The position numbers were made by a program, and so were the translations under genes. Positions 8,165 to 16,011 of a stretch of 64,000 bases of DNA are shown one piece after another (within the stretch, counting starts at the first letter, position 1; the number at the start of each line of letters is the position of its first letter). The stretch comes from Neomesorhizobium albiziae (GTDB lineage Bacteria; Pseudomonadota; Alphaproteobacteria; Rhizobiales; Rhizobiaceae). The DNA lies in the NCBI RefSeq assembly GCF_900114255.1, contig NZ_FOSL01000007.1:62001-126000 (forward strand), given 5' to 3'. The notes beneath the pieces are model-generated. The model saw only the letters and a program-made list of their open reading frames with translations. It ran no database searches and had not been told where the DNA came from.

Positions 8165-9004
8165 CTACGCCAGAAACGGCTTCGCCCTCATGGTTGAAGG
8201 CACGGGGACACCCAACCGTGAGAGGATAGTCGGCGCAAGCTGGAGCTGGTCGAGCAGCACGTCTTCGCCGGGACCCTTGCCCTTGCCGAAATAATACAGC
8301 GCGAAATCCTGCATCTCGTCGGCGTGGCCGCCATGGTGGCCACGGTCTGTCTGGCCATGGTCGGCGGTGACGATCACCTCGTAGCCAGCCTTCAGCCATT
8401 GCGGCAGGAAAGCCGCCAGCATGCCGTCCATGGCGTAGCAGGCGTGATCCATCTCAATGCAGTCGTGACCATAACGATGGCCCATCGAGTCGAGCGTGCA
8501 GGTGTGCAGGATGCCGTAGTCGATTTCGTGGCGCTTGGCCAGCATGGTGAGCGTGGCGAAGAGGTCGACATCGCTCGGCGTCATCTGGTTCTTGCTGTTG
8601 TAGCCGGTCATGGTGTGGAAGCGGCCGTGCGTGATCGGCCCGCCCGGCTCGTCATATTCCATGTCTTCGACCAGGTCGAAGGGATAGCGGTTGAAGAACT
8701 CAGACCAGTAGGAATGGGTCACCGCGCCGGTCTTGCCGCCAGCTTTCGAAATCTCCGAGAAAAGATCGGGTTGTTCGACGCGAAAGCGGTTTTCATTTGA
8801 GAGGATGCCGTGCACCTGTGGCGGCGTGCCCGTGTGAATGGAAGCATAACAGCAAGCTGAGGTGGAAGGCAGCACGGAGCGCATCTTCCACACACTTGCG
8901 TCGCCCGACTGCACCCAGCCTTCCAGATTGCCCATGAGCCGGCGCCAGTTGCGCCAGGGCACACCGTCCAGCACGATGAGCAGGAGTTTGGTGTTCAAGG
9001 CCAT
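8165..9004 (-). CDS. Alkaline-phosphatase-superfamily phosphodiesterase/phosphatase
   Basis: 279 residues, last gene of the minus-strand ABC importer operon. It shows the metal-binding pattern of type I phosphodiesterase/nucleotide pyrophosphatase enzymes: D13 in LLIVLDGVPW, the nucleophile position occupied by serine (S47 in VLPSTSACCYAS, where NPP enzymes usually have Thr), TGTPPQVHGI, D172 and H176 in LDSMGHRYG, D215-H216 in TADHGQ and H227 in HHGGH. All ligands for two zinc ions are present. There is no signal peptide, so it acts in the cytoplasm, presumably on a compound brought in by the neighbouring ABC transporter. A phosphodiester or phosphonate-ester substrate is likely; its identity is unknown. 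Confidence 0.8.
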   Translation of the reverse strand: MALNTKLLLIVLDGVPWRNWRRLMGNLEGWVQSGDASVWKMRSVLPSTSACCYASIHTGTPPQVHGILSNENRFRVEQPDLFSEISKAGGKTGAVTHSYWSEFFNRYPFDLVEDMEYDEPGGPITHGRFHTMTGYNSKNQMTPSDVDLFATLTMLAKRHEIDYGILHTCTLDSMGHRYGHDCIEMDHACYAMDGMLAAFLPQWLKAGYEVIVTADHGQTDRGHHGGHADEMQDFALYYFGKGKGPGEDVLLDQLQLAPTILSRLGVPVPSTMRAKPFLA

Positions 9005-9084
9005 GGTCGGATCCGCAACTGGATGATGGTTTCGGGTAAGCGCCTGCTACTGACGACAGGTGCTGCGCCTTTCGGTGATGGGTG

Positions 9085-9116
9085 CGACCCGGCGGCGGAC
9101 AATTGCCGCCGGGTCG
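9085..9116. terminator. 12-bp perfect GC-rich stem-loop between operon genes
   Basis: CGACCCGGCGGC (9085-9096) pairs perfectly with GCCGCCGGGTCG (9105-9116) around an 8-base loop. It lies between the stop of the binding-protein gene at 9132 and the start of the phosphodiesterase gene at 9004, both on the minus strand. There is no U-tract on either side, so it may act as a weak terminator, or as a 3-prime mRNA-stabilising hairpin that keeps binding-protein mRNA high. Confidence 0.5.
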
Positions 9117-9131
9117 TTTCGATGTCGCCAA

Positions 9132-10724
9132 TCAGGCGTTCAGCCAGCATTCGGCGAGCGCATAGCCGTCCATCTGTTCGCCGATGGGTGTCTTTGTGTA
9201 GCCACCAACCTTGTCAGAGGCGACCGCGTCGATGAACTCGTTGAAGAAGGGGACGATCAGGCCGCCTTCGTCGCGCATAATTACCGCCATATCGCGATAA
9301 ATGGATTTGCGCTTGGCTTCATCGAGTTCGGAACGCGCAGTCAGGAGCATCTTGTCGAACTCCGGACGCTTGAAGCGGGTGTCGTTCCAGTCGGCGGTGG
9401 AAACGTAGCCGGTGGAATACATCTGGTCCTGCGTGGCGCGGCCGCCCCAGTAGGACAGCGAGAAAGGCTGCTTGTTCCAGACTTCCGACCAGTAGCCGTC
9501 GCCAGGCTCGCGCTTAATCTCGATCGTGATGCCGGCTTTGGCGCAGCTCTGCTGGTAGAGCTGCGCGGCATCGACGGCGCCCGGGAAGGCGACGTCCGAG
9601 GTGCGCAGCAGGATCGAGCCACTGTGGCCGGACTTCTTGTAGAGCTCGGCCGCCTTTTCCGGATCGAACGCGCGCTGTTCGACATCGTCCGGGAACAGCG
9701 GATACGCCCCATTGATCGGGAAATCATTGCCAACCGAACCGTAGCCAAACAGGATCGTCTGCAGCATCTGCTCGCGGTCCATGGCAAGCTTGAGCGCCAT
9801 CCGCAGGTCGTTGTTGTCGAAGGGCGCTGTGTCGCAGAACATGTTGAATGGGTAAAAACCCTTGCCGGCCGCGTTCTCGATGCTCACGCCGGCAATGCGC
9901 TTGACGAGATCGACGACCTTTGGCTCGACGCGGTTGATCATGTGCACCTGGCCGCCCTGCAGCGCGGCGAGGCGTGCGGTCGCGTCATTGATGACGACAA
10001 TCTCGACCTGGTCGGCATGGCCGGCCTTGTCGCCGCGCCAGTAGTTGGCGAAGCGCTCGCCGCCATGACGAACCCCCGGCTCGTTGACGGCGACCTTGTA
10101 TGGTCCAGCACTGATGCCGGCGTTGGGATCGTCCTTGCCGCCGTTCGGTTGGATCGGAAGATGATAATCCGCCATCAGGTAGGGGAAGTCGGCGTCGGGA
10201 CCGGCTAGGGTGAAGATGACCTCCTTGCCGCTCGCCTTGATGCCTTTGATGTTGCCCAGAATACCCAGCGCTCCCGACTGCGACTTCGCGTCGGCGTGGC
10301 GCTCGATGGTCGCAGCCACATCCTCGGCAGTCACTGTCTTGCCATTGTGGAACTCGATGCCGTCCCGCACCTTGAGCGTCCAGGTCTTGGCGTCGTCGGA
10401 GGCATTGAGTTCCTCGGCGATGAGATATTCCAGTTCATTCGTTGGCGTAAGGCGGACAAGATATTCGCCCCAAAGCTTGCCGAAACTGAATGTGACCTGG
10501 CTGAGATTGAGGGCAGGGTCGAGGCTGTTGGTGGATTCGCCGCCCTGCAGACCGGCTCTAAGGATGCCGCCCCTGACAGGCGATTGCGCGCGGGCAGCAC
10601 TCGCAAGCAACGTGTTGGCGACAGCCGCCGATACGCCGAGCGCTGCAGCGCGGCCGAGAAAATCGCGGCGCGACAGGCGACCGGCAACAACACGACCGCT
10701 GAGATAGTCGAGTTCGTTGGACAT
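9132..10724 (-). CDS. ABC transporter substrate-binding protein (family 5, Dpp/Opp type), copy 1
   Basis: 530 residues of SBP_bac_5. The N-terminus has a twin-arginine signal (SRRDFLGRAAALG, Arg 19-20) followed by a hydrophobic stretch and ASAARAQ cleavage region, so it is exported to the periplasm by Tat. Family signatures include SLDPALNLSQV, YLIAEELNASDDAKTWTLKVR and GIEFHNGKTVTAEDV. It is clearly paralogous to the protein encoded at 14270-15859: long identical blocks such as KAGITIEIKREPGDGYWSEV versus KAGIQIEVKREPGDGYWSEV. It is transcribed after the ATPase gene, 68 bp downstream of that stop. Typical cargo of the family is peptides, but opines and sugar phosphates are also known. Confidence 0.9.
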   Translation of the reverse strand: MSNELDYLSGRVVAGRLSRRDFLGRAAALGVSAAVANTLLASAARAQSPVRGGILRAGLQGGESTNSLDPALNLSQVTFSFGKLWGEYLVRLTPTNELEYLIAEELNASDDAKTWTLKVRDGIEFHNGKTVTAEDVAATIERHADAKSQSGALGILGNIKGIKASGKEVIFTLAGPDADFPYLMADYHLPIQPNGGKDDPNAGISAGPYKVAVNEPGVRHGGERFANYWRGDKAGHADQVEIVVINDATARLAALQGGQVHMINRVEPKVVDLVKRIAGVSIENAAGKGFYPFNMFCDTAPFDNNDLRMALKLAMDREQMLQTILFGYGSVGNDFPINGAYPLFPDDVEQRAFDPEKAAELYKKSGHSGSILLRTSDVAFPGAVDAAQLYQQSCAKAGITIEIKREPGDGYWSEVWNKQPFSLSYWGGRATQDQMYSTGYVSTADWNDTRFKRPEFDKMLLTARSELDEAKRKSIYRDMAVIMRDEGGLIVPFFNEFIDAVASDKVGGYTKTPIGEQMDGYALAECWLNA

Positions 10725-10792
10725 ACGTTTATTCCCCCTCTGGTGGTTTGCAGGTGCCGGTCAGACCGACGCTGGTTTGGTTCGTGGTGAGT

Positions 10793-12466
10793 TTAATTTC
10801 CGGCGCTTTCCATGCGGCGCGTCTTGATCGCCTTTTCCAGCCAGCCGATCTCCATTTCCGGGACGGAAGATAGAAGCAGTTCCGTGTAAGCGTCGAAGGG
10901 TGGCGTCAGTACCTGGCTCTTGGGGCCGTAACGCACGACTTCGCCGCGATACATCACCGCGATGGAATCGGCGATCGATTTGACGGTCGCCAGATCGTGG
11001 GTGATGAACAGATATGCGACTGCCTCCTCCGCCTGCAATTCGAGCAGGAGCTTCAGGATGCCGTTGGCGACCAGCGGGTCGAGCGCCGAAGTGACCTCAT
11101 CGCAGATGATCAGCTTGGGCTTGGCGGCGAGCGCGCGAGCGATGCAGACGCGCTGCTTCTGGCCACCTGAAAGCTCGGCCGGATAGCGGTCGATGAATCC
11201 CTTGCCCATCTCGATCTTGTCGAGCAGTTCGGCGACGCGGTTGTCTCGCTCCTTGCCGCGCAGGCCAAAGTAGAATTCAAGTGGACGGCCGATGATCGTG
11301 CCGACGGTCTGGCGCGGGTTCATCGCCACGTCGGCCATCTGGTAGATCATCTGCAATTGCCGCAGTTCATCCTTGTTGCGCTCGGAAAGGCGGCGCGGCA
11401 GCGGCTTGCCGGCAAACTCGATGCTGCCCTGCTCGGGCGGGAGTAGGCCGGTGATGGCGCGCGCGAGTGTCGACTTGCCGGAGCCGGATTCGCCGACCAC
11501 GGCCAACGTCTGGCCGGGAAAGATGTCGACCGAGACATTCTTCAGCACTTTGATCAGGCCGCCGCCGTAGGCGGCAGTGACGTTCTTCACCGCCAGGACC
11601 GTGCTTATGCCGGGCTTCTTTTCCCGGTGGTCGATGTGATGAACCGAGACCAGGGCGTTGGTGTATTGCTGGCGCGGCTCCTTGATGATCTGTCGTGTGT
11701 CGCCCCATTCCACCAGCTTGCCGTGGCGCAAGACCATGATCTCGTCGGCGACCTGCGCCACCACCGCAAGATCGTGGGTGATGTAAAGTGCGGCAACGCC
11801 GGTGTCGCTGATGGCGTCCTTGATGGCAGCCAGCACGTCGATCTGCGTGGTCACGTCGAGCGCGGTGGTGGGTTCGTCAAAGACGATCAGGTCTGGCTCG
11901 GAGCAGAGCGCCATGGCGGTCATGACGCGCTGCAACTGACCGCCGGAGACCTGGTGCGGAAACCTTTTGCCGATATTTTCCGGATCGGGAAGCCCCAGTT
12001 TCTTGAACAGGGCCACAGCACGTTTTTCGGCTTCCGCCCGCTTGGCGGTGCCATGTTCAAGGCAGGCCTCGACGACCTGGTCCATTAGCCGGTGCGCCGG
12101 GTTGAAGGCTGCCGCCGCAGACTGCGCGACATAACAGACCTCACTGCCGCGCAATTTGCGCAGGCCGTTGATGCCGTCCTTCATGATGTCGCGGCCGTTG
12201 AGGATGACCTCGCCGCCGGTAATCCTGACGCCGCCGCGGCCATAGCCCATCGATGAGAGGCCGATCGTCGACTTGCCGGCGCCGGACTCGCCGATCAGGC
12301 CGAGCACCTTGCCACGCTGGAGGGTCAGGGAAACGTCATCGACGATGGTAATTTTGCGGGGCGTTTCACCGGGCGGATAGATCTTCGCCTCGATCCTGAG
12401 GTTTCGGATGTCGAGCAGCGTGCCGCCTTCGCCGGTCGAGCGGCGGCGCGATGGTGCCTTAGCCAT
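10793..12466 (-). CDS. Dpp/Opp-type ABC transporter ATP-binding protein, fused double ATPase
   Basis: 557 residues, two complete ABC ATPase domains in one chain (DppD and DppF equivalents). The first half has Walker A GLIGESGAGKSTIG, signature VSGGQLQRVM and Walker B DLIVFDEPTTALDV; the second has VVGESGSGKSTLAR, LSGGQKQRVCIARAL and LIICDEVTSALD. Each Walker B region is followed by an H-loop (ITHDL). It energises the two permeases encoded just upstream on the same strand. Its start overlaps the end of the DppC-like gene by 8 bp. A basic N-terminal extension (PSRRRSTGEGG) precedes the first domain. Confidence 0.92.
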   Translation of the reverse strand: MAKAPSRRRSTGEGGTLLDIRNLRIEAKIYPPGETPRKITIVDDVSLTLQRGKVLGLIGESGAGKSTIGLSSMGYGRGGVRITGGEVILNGRDIMKDGINGLRKLRGSEVCYVAQSAAAAFNPAHRLMDQVVEACLEHGTAKRAEAEKRAVALFKKLGLPDPENIGKRFPHQVSGGQLQRVMTAMALCSEPDLIVFDEPTTALDVTTQIDVLAAIKDAISDTGVAALYITHDLAVVAQVADEIMVLRHGKLVEWGDTRQIIKEPRQQYTNALVSVHHIDHREKKPGISTVLAVKNVTAAYGGGLIKVLKNVSVDIFPGQTLAVVGESGSGKSTLARAITGLLPPEQGSIEFAGKPLPRRLSERNKDELRQLQMIYQMADVAMNPRQTVGTIIGRPLEFYFGLRGKERDNRVAELLDKIEMGKGFIDRYPAELSGGQKQRVCIARALAAKPKLIICDEVTSALDPLVANGILKLLLELQAEEAVAYLFITHDLATVKSIADSIAVMYRGEVVRYGPKSQVLTPPFDAYTELLLSSVPEMEIGWLEKAIKTRRMESAGN

Positions 12467-13289
12467 TGCCGCGGCCTCCCTTGAGATCGGTGGTGCGGTT
12501 GAGGATCCAGTCGGCGACCAGATTGACTGAAATCGCCAGGGCGGCGATGGCCGCGGCCGGGATCAAGGCCGCCGGAATGCCGAAGACGATGCCGTCCTTG
12601 TTTTCCTTGACCATCCCGCCCCAGTCGGCCTGCGGCGGCTGCACGCCAAGGCCGAGGAATGAAAGGGCGGAGAGGAAAAGCACGGCGTAGATGAAACGCA
12701 GGCCGAGTTCGGAGATCAGCGGCGACAGCGCGTTGGGCAAGATCTCGCGAAAGATGATCCAGCGAGTACCTTCACCGCGCAGCTTCGCCGCCTCGACGAA
12801 ATCCATCACGTTGATGTCGACCGCGACGGCGCGGGAGAGGCGGTAGACGCGCGTCGAGTCGAGGATGCCCATGACCATGATCAGGGTGAACACGGTTGTA
12901 GGCAGGACCGACAGGACCACAAGGCCGAAGATCAGCGTCGGGATCGCCATAAGAAGGTCGACGAAACGCGACATGAGCATGTCGAACCAGCCGCCGACGA
13001 CGGCCGCCGTGAAGCCGAGAACCGACCCCAGGATGAAGGAAATCGCGGTGGCTACGGCGGCGATGAAGATGGTGGTGCGGGCGCCGTAGATCATGCGGGA
13101 GAGCAGGTCACGGCCGAGATTGTCGGTGCCGAGCAGATAATCGGCCGACATTGGCTGCCAGACGTCGCCGACGATCTGTTCCATCGGATAGGGGGAGATC
13201 AGCGGCGCGAAAACCGCGACGAAAAGGAACAGGGCTGTAAGAATAAGGCCAATTGCTGCGCCGAGCGGAATGCGTTTCAGATCAAGCAT
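12459..13289 (-). CDS. ABC transporter permease, DppC type
   Basis: 276 residues, inner-membrane permease with an N-terminal OppC-type segment and about six membrane helices. The EAA-type coupling motif is VEAAKLRGEGTRWIIFREILPNALSPLI, shown here only as its start VEAAKLRGEG and its end REILPNALSPLI. SPYPMEQIVGDVWQPMSADY and LLGTDNLGRDLLSRM are characteristic DppC/OppC motifs. It starts 6 bp after the DppB-like stop and overlaps the ATPase gene by 8 bp, so expression is coupled. Confidence 0.92.
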   Translation of the reverse strand: MLDLKRIPLGAAIGLILTALFLFVAVFAPLISPYPMEQIVGDVWQPMSADYLLGTDNLGRDLLSRMIYGARTTIFIAAVATAISFILGSVLGFTAAVVGGWFDMLMSRFVDLLMAIPTLIFGLVVLSVLPTTVFTLIMVMGILDSTRVYRLSRAVAVDINVMDFVEAAKLRGEGTRWIIFREILPNALSPLISELGLRFIYAVLFLSALSFLGLGVQPPQADWGGMVKENKDGIVFGIPAALIPAAAIAALAISVNLVADWILNRTTDLKGGRGNG

Positions 13290-13295
13290 GCGCCC

Positions 13296-14255
13296 TCATT
13301 TCGGATGCCTGAGGCGGGGATTGGCAATGATGCCGGCGATGTCGGCGATGATGTTGAGGCCGATATAGACTGCCGCGAAGATCAGCCCGACGGCCTGCAC
13401 CACCGGCACGTCGCGCTTGGAGACATGGTCGACCAGATACTGGCCCATGCCCGGATAAACGAAGATCACCTCGACCACGACGACGCCGACGACCAGGAAG
13501 GCGAGGTTGAGCATGACGACGTTGATGATCGGCGCGATGGCATTGGGGAAGGCGTGGCGGCGGATGATCTCGATCGGCCTCAGGCCTTTCAGTTCGGCGG
13601 TCTCGATATAGGCGGACTGCATGACGTTGAGAATCGCGGCGCGGGTCATGCGCATCATATGGGCGAAGACGACGAAGGTAAGCGCCAGCGCCGGCAGCGC
13701 GATCGCCTTCATGCGGTCGATGAACGGCATCCCGTCATAGACGGTGGAGACGCTGGGAAGCCATTGCAGCTTCACGGCGATGAAATAGATCAGCAGGTAG
13801 CCGATGAAGAACTCCGGCAGCGAGGTCGAGGCGAGCGCGACGCCGGAGATCGCCTTGTCGACGACGCCGTTGCGGTAGCGCACGGCGACGAGCCCCATGG
13901 TGATCGCCAGCGGAATGGACAGGATCGCCGCCCAGAAGGCCAGGAAAAGAGTGTTCCACAGCCGGCCGCCGAGCGACGAGGCAATGTCCTGCCGGCTCGA
14001 CAGCGCGGTGCCGAGATCGCCGGTGAGCACGCCGCCCAGCCATCTGAAATAGCGGACATAGGCCGGATCGTTGAGGCCGAGTTCCTCGCGCAGGTTGGCG
14101 AGCGCCTGCGGTGTTGCCGACTGGCCGAGGATTGACTGGGCGACGTCGCCCGGGAGGATCTGGGTGCCCACGAAGATGAGCACCGAGACCGCGAGAAGGA
14201 GCATGATGCCCAGCGCGATGCGCTGGGCGATGAGTTTGACGATTGGCGACGACAT
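13296..14255 (-). CDS. ABC transporter permease, DppB type
   Basis: 319 residues from ATG 14255 (MSSPIVKLIAQR). The frame stays open upstream to 14585, but that part overlaps the preceding binding-protein gene and has no permease character, so it is excluded. Features: N-terminal helix RIALGIMLLLAVSVLIFVG, the DppB landmark LPGDVAQSILGQ, and the EAA loop beginning YIETAELKGLRPIEIIRRHA and ending PNAIAPIINV. Six membrane segments are visible. It pairs with the DppC-like permease to form the membrane channel. Confidence 0.92.
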   Translation of the reverse strand: MSSPIVKLIAQRIALGIMLLLAVSVLIFVGTQILPGDVAQSILGQSATPQALANLREELGLNDPAYVRYFRWLGGVLTGDLGTALSSRQDIASSLGGRLWNTLFLAFWAAILSIPLAITMGLVAVRYRNGVVDKAISGVALASTSLPEFFIGYLLIYFIAVKLQWLPSVSTVYDGMPFIDRMKAIALPALALTFVVFAHMMRMTRAAILNVMQSAYIETAELKGLRPIEIIRRHAFPNAIAPIINVVMLNLAFLVVGVVVVEVIFVYPGMGQYLVDHVSKRDVPVVQAVGLIFAAVYIGLNIIADIAGIIANPRLRHPK

Positions 14256-14269
14256 GAGCGCGAAGCCGA

Positions 14270-15859
14270 TCAGGCTTCGAGCCAGCATTTGGCGAGCACG
14301 TAGCCGTTCATCAGTTCTTGATGTGGATCGTCGATCCAGCCGCCGACCTTGGCGCCCGTCGCGTCGATGAACTGGTTGAACATCGGCAGGATGAGGCCGC
14401 CTTCGTCGCGCACGATCATCGCCATGTCGCGATACATCGCCTTGCGCTTGTCGTTGTCCAGTTCGGCGCGCGCGGCCAGAAGCATCTTGTCGAAATCCGG
14501 GCGCAGGAAGCGGGTGTCGTTCCAGTCCGCCGTCGAAAGATAGGCGGTGGAATACATCTGATCCTGGGTCGAGCGGCCGCCCCAATAGGAAGTCGAGAAG
14601 GGCTGCTTGTTCCAGACTTCCGACCAGTAGCCGTCGCCCGGTTCACGCTTGACCTCGATCTGGATACCGGCCTTGGCGCAGCTCTGCTGATAGAGCTGGG
14701 CGGCATCGACGGCGCCCGGGAAGGCGACGTCCGAGGTGCGCAGGAGAACGGCGCCCTCATGCCCGGATTTCTTGTAGAGGAACTTGGCCTGGTCGGGATC
14801 GAACTTGCGCTGTTCGATATCGTCGGCGAACAGCGGATAGGAGGCATTGATCGGGAAATCGTTGCCGAGCGAGCCGTAGCCCCTTAGCACCTTGTCAAGC
14901 ATCTCCTCGCGGTCCATCGCCAGCTTCAGCGCCATGCGAAGATCGTTGTTGTCGAATGGCGCGGTGTTGCAATGCATGATGAAGACGTAGTGGCCGGGGC
15001 CGGAGTGATTGCGGATGGTGACGCCGGGCACGCGCTTGATGAGGTCGACGATCTTCGGCTCGACGCGGTTGATCACGTGGACCTGGCCGCCCTGCAAAGC
15101 TGAGGTGCGGGCAGTCGCATCGTTAATGACGATGATCTCGACCTGATCCGCATGGCCCATCTTGTCGGCCTGCCAATAATTGGCGAAGCGCTCGCCGCCA
15201 TGGCGCACGCCCGGCTCGTTCACGGAGATCTTGTACGGGCCAGCCGAAATGCCTGCATCCGCACCGTCCTTGCCGCCATTGGGCTGCACGATCAGGTGGT
15301 AGTCGGAGAGCAGGTATGGAAGATCGGCGTTCGGCTCCTTGAGCGTGAGCACCACTTCCTTGCCGTTGACCTTGATGGTTTCAATGCCCTTCATGTAGCC
15401 GAGGGCGCCGGATTTGGACTTCTCGTCCGAATGGCGTTCGAGTGTTGCAGCGACGTCTTCGGCGGTCGCCGTCTTGCCGTTGTGGAATTCGATGCCGTCG
15501 CGGATTTTCAGCGTCCACACCTTGGCATCGTCGGAGGAGCCGATCTCCTCGGCGATGCGATATTCCAGCGCGCCTTCGGGCGACAACTCGACGATCATTT
15601 CGCCCCACATCTTGCCGAAGGCGAACGGCACCTGGGTCATGAACAGTGCCGGGTCCAGAGAGTTGGTGGATTCGCCACCGACCAGTCCGGCCTTGAGGAC
15701 GCCGCCCTTGACCGGTCCGGCGGCACGGGCGGCGCTTCCAAGCAGCGAATTGGCAAAGGTCGCCGTGACGCCGAGAGCGGCGGCGCGGCCCAGAAAATCA
15801 CGCCGGCTGAGCTTGCCGGCGGCAACACGATGGCTCAGGAATTCCAGTTCATTCGACAT
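14270..15859 (-). CDS. ABC transporter substrate-binding protein (family 5, Dpp/Opp type), copy 2
   Basis: 529 residues from ATG 15859 (MSNELEFLSHR), chosen because it aligns with the start of copy 1 (MSNELDYLSGR); the frame is open further upstream without similarity. It has the Tat signal LSRRDFLGRAAALG and family motifs SLDPALFMTQV, GIEFHNGKTATAEDV and GGVLKAGLVGGESTNS. It is the first gene of the six-gene minus-strand operon, whose promoter region carries the TTACG/CGTAA dyads at 15901-15978. Near-full-length similarity to copy 1 points to tandem duplication, with the permease/ATPase genes lying between the copies. Confidence 0.92.
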   Translation of the reverse strand: MSNELEFLSHRVAAGKLSRRDFLGRAAALGVTATFANSLLGSAARAAGPVKGGVLKAGLVGGESTNSLDPALFMTQVPFAFGKMWGEMIVELSPEGALEYRIAEEIGSSDDAKVWTLKIRDGIEFHNGKTATAEDVAATLERHSDEKSKSGALGYMKGIETIKVNGKEVVLTLKEPNADLPYLLSDYHLIVQPNGGKDGADAGISAGPYKISVNEPGVRHGGERFANYWQADKMGHADQVEIIVINDATARTSALQGGQVHVINRVEPKIVDLIKRVPGVTIRNHSGPGHYVFIMHCNTAPFDNNDLRMALKLAMDREEMLDKVLRGYGSLGNDFPINASYPLFADDIEQRKFDPDQAKFLYKKSGHEGAVLLRTSDVAFPGAVDAAQLYQQSCAKAGIQIEVKREPGDGYWSEVWNKQPFSTSYWGGRSTQDQMYSTAYLSTADWNDTRFLRPDFDKMLLAARAELDNDKRKAMYRDMAMIVRDEGGLILPMFNQFIDATGAKVGGWIDDPHQELMNGYVLAKCWLEA

Positions 15860-15900
15860 GCGATGTTCCTCACTCCTTTGGTGCCGCCCTTCGGCATCTT

Positions 15901-15978
15901 TTACGTTATTTGTATCAGGAATATTGAACGTAAGGGAAACCATGCGGCAAGGCCGAATGCGACATTACGTGGCGTAAT
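15901..15978. promoter_or_regulatory. Candidate operator region, four TTACG/CGTAA half-sites
   Basis: Upstream of the ABC operon start at 15859. TTACGTT (15901-15907) is matched by AACGTAA (15927-15933), and a compact palindrome ATTACG-TGG-CGTAAT occupies 15964-15978. All four share the TTACG/CGTAA core in dyad orientation. The arrangement suggests two binding sites for a dimeric regulator of the importer; no regulator gene is adjacent. Confidence 0.45.
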
Positions 15979-16011
15979 TTGCATGCCGCATTTGGACCAA
16001 TCGGCGAGCCG

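Noticed and set aside
14256-14585. Upstream extension of the DppB-like permease frame
   Set aside because: It runs into the binding-protein gene, is Arg-rich and has no permease similarity. ATG 14255 gives a normal N-terminus.
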